Positions 33,239 through 36,568 of a stretch of DNA of 36,568 nt are shown one piece after another (within the stretch, counting starts at the first letter, position 1; each line of letters begins with the position of its first letter). Location: the NCBI RefSeq assembly GCF_900115365.1, contig NZ_FOWD01000039.1, forward strand, positions 1 through 36,568, written 5' to 3'. Source of the DNA: Anaerocolumna aminovalerica (lineage in GTDB: Bacteria > Bacillota > Clostridia > Lachnospirales > Lachnospiraceae). A program made the translations under genes and the position numbers. The notes beneath the pieces are model-generated. The model saw nothing but the letters and a program-made list of their open reading frames with translations. It had not been told where the DNA came from and made no database searches.

Positions 33239-34828
33239 TTAATTCCATTCGTCGGTGAGCCAGTTTCTTAGTAGCTGTGCAACCGCTTCCGGATTCTCAT
33301 CAACAAATTTCTCAATCATCTTCTTGGTCTCTGATTTTTCAGAAAATTCAATATCATCTAAAGTTTGATTTTCTCTGGTAGTTGCTAAAAGCTGTTCTAC
33401 AGATAACTCAGGCTCTAATTCCGTTACTTCTGCTGGTGAAGTCCCCTTAAATACTACAAATAACAACAATGCTATTATTAAAACTGCAAGAATGATCTGT
33501 AAGTATAAAGACCAGTTATTTGAAGATTGTGCCGGGATAAATACTGGCTGTTCATAAGCTAAGATTTGAATTTTATCTCTTGCAATACCTGTTGCTAGTG
33601 AAACTAATGTATATACCTCTTCATCCACGTCTAATTGTTTTCTTTCATCATTTGCAAGAACATATTCTTCAAAAGTCATATCCTTTAATAATCCTTGCAA
33701 TTTTAAGTCTTCTTCTTTATAAGGCACTACTTTTGTGCATACAATACTGCCGGAAGATTCTTCCGGAATAACTGCTCCTACTTCGTATTCTGTATTGGTA
33801 ACTCTTTCACTTGGTAAATACTCAATCCGTAATTCAGAAGACGAGGAACCGTTAGCACCGTTTTCTATATTATATGTAGTTTCATCATTGGAATCGGTTC
33901 CCGGGATACCGCCTGCATTACCAGCGGTGTTTTCTGCCTCATAGGAATAATAATTCTTATATAATCCCTGTTCCTGGCCCTCCGCAGGTATTTGTTCCGT
34001 AAATAATTCCGAAACCTTGTCCATATTTAGTGACCAGTTAAACATAGGTTGGACATCGTCATATCCCAATTTCATCATTAATAGTAAGATATTGTTATTG
34101 TATGTATTCTGAAGCTTTTCTCTATACTCTAAGACGGAACTTGCACTACCGGAATATAGATCCTCTTTACCACCAAATAGTAAATTACCATTTTGATCAA
34201 TTACTTTTATTTTTTCTGTAGCTTCATTACCAATAGCCGCTGCAACATACTCTGCTACAGTCTCGGCAGTACCGATTTCAAAATCTTCCGTTATGGTCAA
34301 AGCAACACTTGCCGGATAATCTTGTTTCTCTTTTAGAACACTATAACTATTATCTTCAGGAACATAAGTTACTTGTGCATCTTTTATTCCCTTCATGGTG
34401 ATTAAATATTTTCTAATCTCAGATTGTAAATATAGATGATTTTTAAGGTTTCTATCCTTGTTTGTTGTACTAAGATCATTTTTCATAAGTGTTTCTATTG
34501 TAAAGCCGGTAGATGGCACATCACTTCCTGCTATAAGCAGAAGTGCATCTGCATGTTTCTTTTCATCAACTGAAATTGTTACATTGTCCTCTCCCAGTTT
34601 GTACCCGATGCCATCTCCTTTTAACAGTTCCGCAACTTTGCTGGCATCTTTTGGTGTGTCACAAACAAGTAATGTTTTAAAATGTGTCCTGCTTAAGAGA
34701 ACATATAAAATTATCAACGCTAAAAAGACAGCAGCAATTACACTTATGATTATTGTCTTCTGTTTACTAGAATACTTATTCCATTGTTCTTTTAATTGAA
34801 TCGGTATCTTCTTTAATCTATCTGTCAT
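33239..34828 (-). CDS. fliF: Flagellar MS-ring protein FliF
   Basis: A 529-residue protein. N-terminal membrane segment at about residues 25-45, followed by the YscJ/FliF ring-building domain (VAELLKGDGIGYKLGEDNVT and VPSTGFTIETLMKNDLSTTN). The periplasmic C-domain with the beta-collar region comes next. A second membrane segment lies at about 435-456 (LYLQIILAVLIIALLLFVVF). The cytoplasmic tail, ending in EAVAQLLRNWLTDEWN, binds FliG. It forms the base ring around which the rest assembles. The length fits the family. Confidence 0.97.
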   Translation of the reverse strand: MTDRLKKIPIQLKEQWNKYSSKQKTIIISVIAAVFLALIILYVLLSRTHFKTLLVCDTPKDASKVAELLKGDGIGYKLGEDNVTISVDEKKHADALLLIAGSDVPSTGFTIETLMKNDLSTTNKDRNLKNHLYLQSEIRKYLITMKGIKDAQVTYVPEDNSYSVLKEKQDYPASVALTITEDFEIGTAETVAEYVAAAIGNEATEKIKVIDQNGNLLFGGKEDLYSGSASSVLEYREKLQNTYNNNILLLMMKLGYDDVQPMFNWSLNMDKVSELFTEQIPAEGQEQGLYKNYYSYEAENTAGNAGGIPGTDSNDETTYNIENGANGSSSSELRIEYLPSERVTNTEYEVGAVIPEESSGSIVCTKVVPYKEEDLKLQGLLKDMTFEEYVLANDERKQLDVDEEVYTLVSLATGIARDKIQILAYEQPVFIPAQSSNNWSLYLQIILAVLIIALLLFVVFKGTSPAEVTELEPELSVEQLLATTRENQTLDDIEFSEKSETKKMIEKFVDENPEAVAQLLRNWLTDEWN

Positions 34829-34852
34829 CTCACCGCTCCCCTAGTCATCAAG

Positions 34853-35164
34853 TTAAAATTGTAGATTCATAATCTCTTTATAAGCTTCCAAGACTTTATT
34901 TCTTACAGCAACTGTGTATTGCAAAGAAATGTTCGCTTTTTCTTGAGCAGCCTGAAGATCATGAGTGCTATCTGTTAATCCTAATGCATAGGAAATTTCT
35001 GCCTGTTCTGCAGCATTGGTTAAATGATTGGTATCTTTAACCATTGAAAGTGCAGATTGAAATAATTTATCAAAGGTTTCATTTCGATTTGTTTTTGATA
35101 AACTATTATTTTCTTTATATAAGTTATTAAGACCAGATAAACTATTTAAAGATGATATGTCCAT
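34853..35164 (-). CDS. fliE: Flagellar hook-basal body protein FliE
   Basis: A 103-residue protein from ATG 35164, which has GAGGAAAAA directly upstream; a longer reading to 35203 lacks such support. The C-terminal stretch AQEKANISLQYTVAVRNKVL and EAYKEIMNLQF is the FliE signature. FliE links the MS-ring to the rod and is exported without a signal peptide. It follows flgC by about 60 bases and precedes fliF by 24. Confidence 0.95.
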   Translation of the reverse strand: MDISSLNSLSGLNNLYKENNSLSKTNRNETFDKLFQSALSMVKDTNHLTNAAEQAEISYALGLTDSTHDLQAAQEKANISLQYTVAVRNKVLEAYKEIMNLQF

Positions 35165-35225
35165 TTTTTCCTCTTTCCTGCATATCTCCCATTGTATACG
35201 CATTAATTAGTTCAATAATTTTTTA

Positions 35226-35666
35226 TCACTTTCCAACCTCTAAACCTTTTAAAGCCATATTTTTAGTTGCATTAAATGCAGTAACATTAGCTTCATAAGA
35301 TCTGCTGGCATCAATTAAATTTGTCATTTCTGTTACTGTATTTACATTTGGATAAGTTACATAGCCTTCTTCATTGGCATCCGGATGTGATGGATCATAA
35401 ACCATTTTCATAGGAGTTTCGTTATCTTTAATGATCTGTGTCACTTTCACTCCACTTCCGTTTCTTGCACCTGTAGCACTATTTAAAAATCCGGCAAAAG
35501 GTGCCGGTGTCTTTTCAGAAAACACAACAGTCTGACGTCTATAAGGATGTCCGTTCTCATCTCTGGTAGTGTTCACGTTAGCAATATTCTGGGATATAAT
35601 ATCCATACGTAATCTTTGCGCACTCATACCGCTGGCACTAATATTCATTCCATTCATGTAAGACAT
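35226..35666 (-). CDS. flgC: Flagellar basal-body rod protein FlgC
   Basis: A 146-residue protein. The N-terminal motif MNISASGMSAQRLRMDIISQ and NIANVNTTRDENGHPYRRQT is the FlgC rod signature. The C-terminus (ASRSYEANVTAFNATKNMAL) is the matching rod helix. The length is typical. It starts 10 bases after the flgB stop behind AGGAGG. Confidence 0.97.
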   Translation of the reverse strand: MSYMNGMNISASGMSAQRLRMDIISQNIANVNTTRDENGHPYRRQTVVFSEKTPAPFAGFLNSATGARNGSGVKVTQIIKDNETPMKMVYDPSHPDANEEGYVTYPNVNTVTEMTNLIDASRSYEANVTAFNATKNMALKGLEVGK

Positions 35667-35676
35667 AATTTACCTC

Positions 35677-36066
35677 CTAATTACCACCAAGCACAGTTTT
35701 TATTCTGCTAAATTCTTTTGTCATTGAATCTAAAAGGGTATAATATCTGATTTGATTTTCTGTAAGAGTTGCATTCTCTGTATCAATATCAACATTATTA
35801 CCATCTAAACGATAGGACAAATTAGCATGATCGGTATAAACCGTAGCCTCTAAAGAATTTAGATTGGCATTTGCCACTTTTTGATCCAAAGAACCTTTTC
35901 CCGACATTTCTCGCATTAAATATGTCTGAAATTGAATATCTTTTCTTTTATAATTTGGTGTGCTGGCATTGGCAATGTTATTCGATATTAATTCATTTCT
36001 AAGCCAGCTTGCATCAGCTGCTTTATTCAGTATATTAACGTAGTTGAATGCGTTTGATTGTATCAT
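35677..36066 (-). CDS. flgB: Flagellar basal-body rod protein FlgB
   Basis: A 129-residue protein from ATG 36066, chosen because GGAGAGGGG lies just upstream. A longer open frame reaches 36156 but has no ribosome binding site and would cross the promoter. The N-terminal LRNELISNNIANASTPNYKR and the C-terminal NQIRYYTLLDSMTKEFSRIK are FlgB-typical. It is the first gene of the cluster and makes part of the proximal rod. It lies directly downstream of the promoter at 36095-36123. Confidence 0.95.
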   Translation of the reverse strand: MIQSNAFNYVNILNKAADASWLRNELISNNIANASTPNYKRKDIQFQTYLMREMSGKGSLDQKVANANLNSLEATVYTDHANLSYRLDGNNVDIDTENATLTENQIRYYTLLDSMTKEFSRIKTVLGGN

Positions 36067-36094
36067 TTTTACCCCTCTCCTTTCATTTAAGCAT

Positions 36095-36123
36095 ATTATA
36101 AATACTATCCGACAAAAAGACAA
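36095..36123 (-). promoter_or_regulatory. Sigma-A-type promoter of the flagellar cluster
   Basis: On the minus strand TTGTCT (36118-36123), a 17-base spacer and a perfect TATAAT (36095-36100) lie 28 bases upstream of the flgB ATG. The -35 matches 4 of 6. A start near 36088 would give a leader of about 20 bases. This is the best promoter in front of the cluster and is consistent with an early class transcribed by the housekeeping sigma factor. Confidence 0.75.
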
Positions 36124-36175
36124 GGAATATTTTAAAAAATAGGCTAATAATACCATATCTTGTAGTAATAAATCG

Positions 36176-36211
36176 AAAAAAAGAGGTTTATGAGTTATTC
36201 ACCCACAAACC
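36176..36211 (-). terminator. Terminator of the gene upstream of the flgB operon
   Basis: On the minus strand GGTTTGTGGGT pairs with ACTCATAAACC (11 pairs including two G-U), and a T-rich CTCTTTTTTTC follows. It would stop minus-strand transcripts arriving from the right, before the flgB promoter. In related bacteria codY often precedes flgB, but no such gene is visible here: the insertion sequence begins about 50 bases beyond. The 330 bases between flgB and the ISL3 transposase hold only this terminator, the promoter and the element end. Confidence 0.7.
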
Positions 36212-36261
36212 ACTTTAATACCTGTAATTATAATATTGTATAGTTTAATTTTTATTAATAT

Positions 36262-36568
36262 GGTTCTATAATAAATGTTGGGGTATGCAAAAGACATACT
36301 TCCAACATTTTATTTTTTATATTAAAATGCATCTATACGAAGCCTCTAAGTAAATGCACGTCGTCCAAACAAACATTAAAAGGAGGTTTTCGATAGATGC
36401 ACTCTCATTGTACCAAAAATCTACTGAATTTAGAAGATGTTTTTATTAAGAAAGTGGTTCATGCAGATCATTATGTTAGGATATTCATCGAAACCAATCC
36501 TACCATACAAACCTGCCCCCATTGTGGTGCTCAGACCAAACGTATTCACGATTACCGCTATCAGGAGT
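36262..36568 (+). mobile_element. ISL3-family insertion sequence, left-end portion, cut by window edge
   Basis: The terminal-like sequence GGTTCTATAATAAATGTTGG begins at 36262. A long hairpin (AAATGTTGG-G-GTATG / CATAC-TT-CCAACATTT) follows at 36273-36310, and the transposase gene starts at 36397. Only one end of the element is present, so its boundary and the 8-bp target duplication usual for the family cannot be verified. The hairpin just inside the end could block outside transcription from entering the transposase gene. Confidence 0.65.
36397..36568 (+). CDS. ISL3-family transposase (partial, N-terminal part)
   Basis: The first 57 codons are in the window; the gene runs off the right edge. 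The N-terminal zinc-finger-like sequence has C40-P-H-C43 in TCPHCGAQTKRIHDYRYQ, typical of ISL3 transposases. The ATG has AGGAGG ten bases upstream. The catalytic DDE part lies outside. This is the only plus-strand gene in the window. Confidence 0.8.
   Translation, partial: MHSHCTKNLLNLEDVFIKKVVHADHYVRIFIETNPTIQTCPHCGAQTKRIHDYRYQE

Noticed and set aside
36067-36156. N-terminal extension of flgB by 30 residues
   Set aside because: The extension lacks a ribosome binding site, crosses the promoter and is hydrophobic in a way not seen in FlgB; the ATG at 36066 has a strong site.
1-36568. CRISPR arrays, prophage genes or a defence system
   Set aside because: No regularly spaced repeats and no phage, nuclease or toxin genes were found; apart from the two IS ends and the tRNA, the coding content is the flagellar/chemotaxis cluster and a few genes of unknown function attached to it.

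Overview
This window is almost entirely one long, co-directional flagellar and chemotaxis gene cluster on the minus strand. Transcription runs from flgB near base 36066 down to about base 492. DNA is AT-rich (roughly one third G+C by eye), ribosome binding sites are strong GGAGG types, and several starts look like TTG. Gene content and order follow the Gram-positive fla/che plan: FliY instead of FliN, CheC and CheD, FlbD, a YlxF-like gene, a PilZ gene, and a FapA/DUF342 protein. Together with the genes of unknown role at the end, this suggests a motile clostridium, most likely a Lachnospiraceae member. The family-level placement is an inference from order and style, not a database match.

Layout in transcription order (right to left). 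The right edge holds the start of an ISL3-like insertion sequence on the plus strand. A minus-strand terminator and a sigma-A-like promoter come next. Rod, MS-ring and export genes follow (flgB, flgC, fliE, fliF, fliG, fliH, fliI, fliJ, ylxF-like), then hook genes (fliK, flgD, a TIGR02530-type gene, flgE, flbD). After these come stator and switch genes (motA, motB, fliL, fliM, fliY, cheY), the export gate (fliO, fliP, fliQ, fliR, flhB, flhA) and the placement regulators flhF and flhG. Next are a PilZ c-di-GMP receptor, cheB, cheA, cheW, cheC, cheD, a small membrane protein and the flagellar sigma factor fliA. The cluster ends with a FapA-type protein and three poorly known genes: a small hydrophilic protein, a DUF6115-like membrane protein and an MltG/YceG-like membrane protein. 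A tRNA-Leu(CAA) with its own promoter and terminator follows. The left edge holds the start of an IS200/IS605-type element.

How the parts work together: rod, hook and export proteins build the basal body and hook. FliK and FlgD set hook assembly and length. MotA/MotB drive rotation. FliM, FliY and FliG form the switch, with CheY-P removed by CheC and FliY. FliA would direct late genes, and FlhF/FlhG set number and position. No cheR, flagellin, flagellar cap, flgK/flgL, flgM or chemoreceptor gene is present, so those must lie elsewhere.

I see no wholly new multi-gene system. The less ordinary points lie between and inside genes: a run of stem-loops between cheW and cheC, a G+C-richer block between fliR and flhB, a GNRA-capped hairpin after flgE, tandem palindromes after flgD, a heptapeptide repeat in FlhF, a possible sigma-D promoter inside the end of the fapA gene, and IS elements at both edges.
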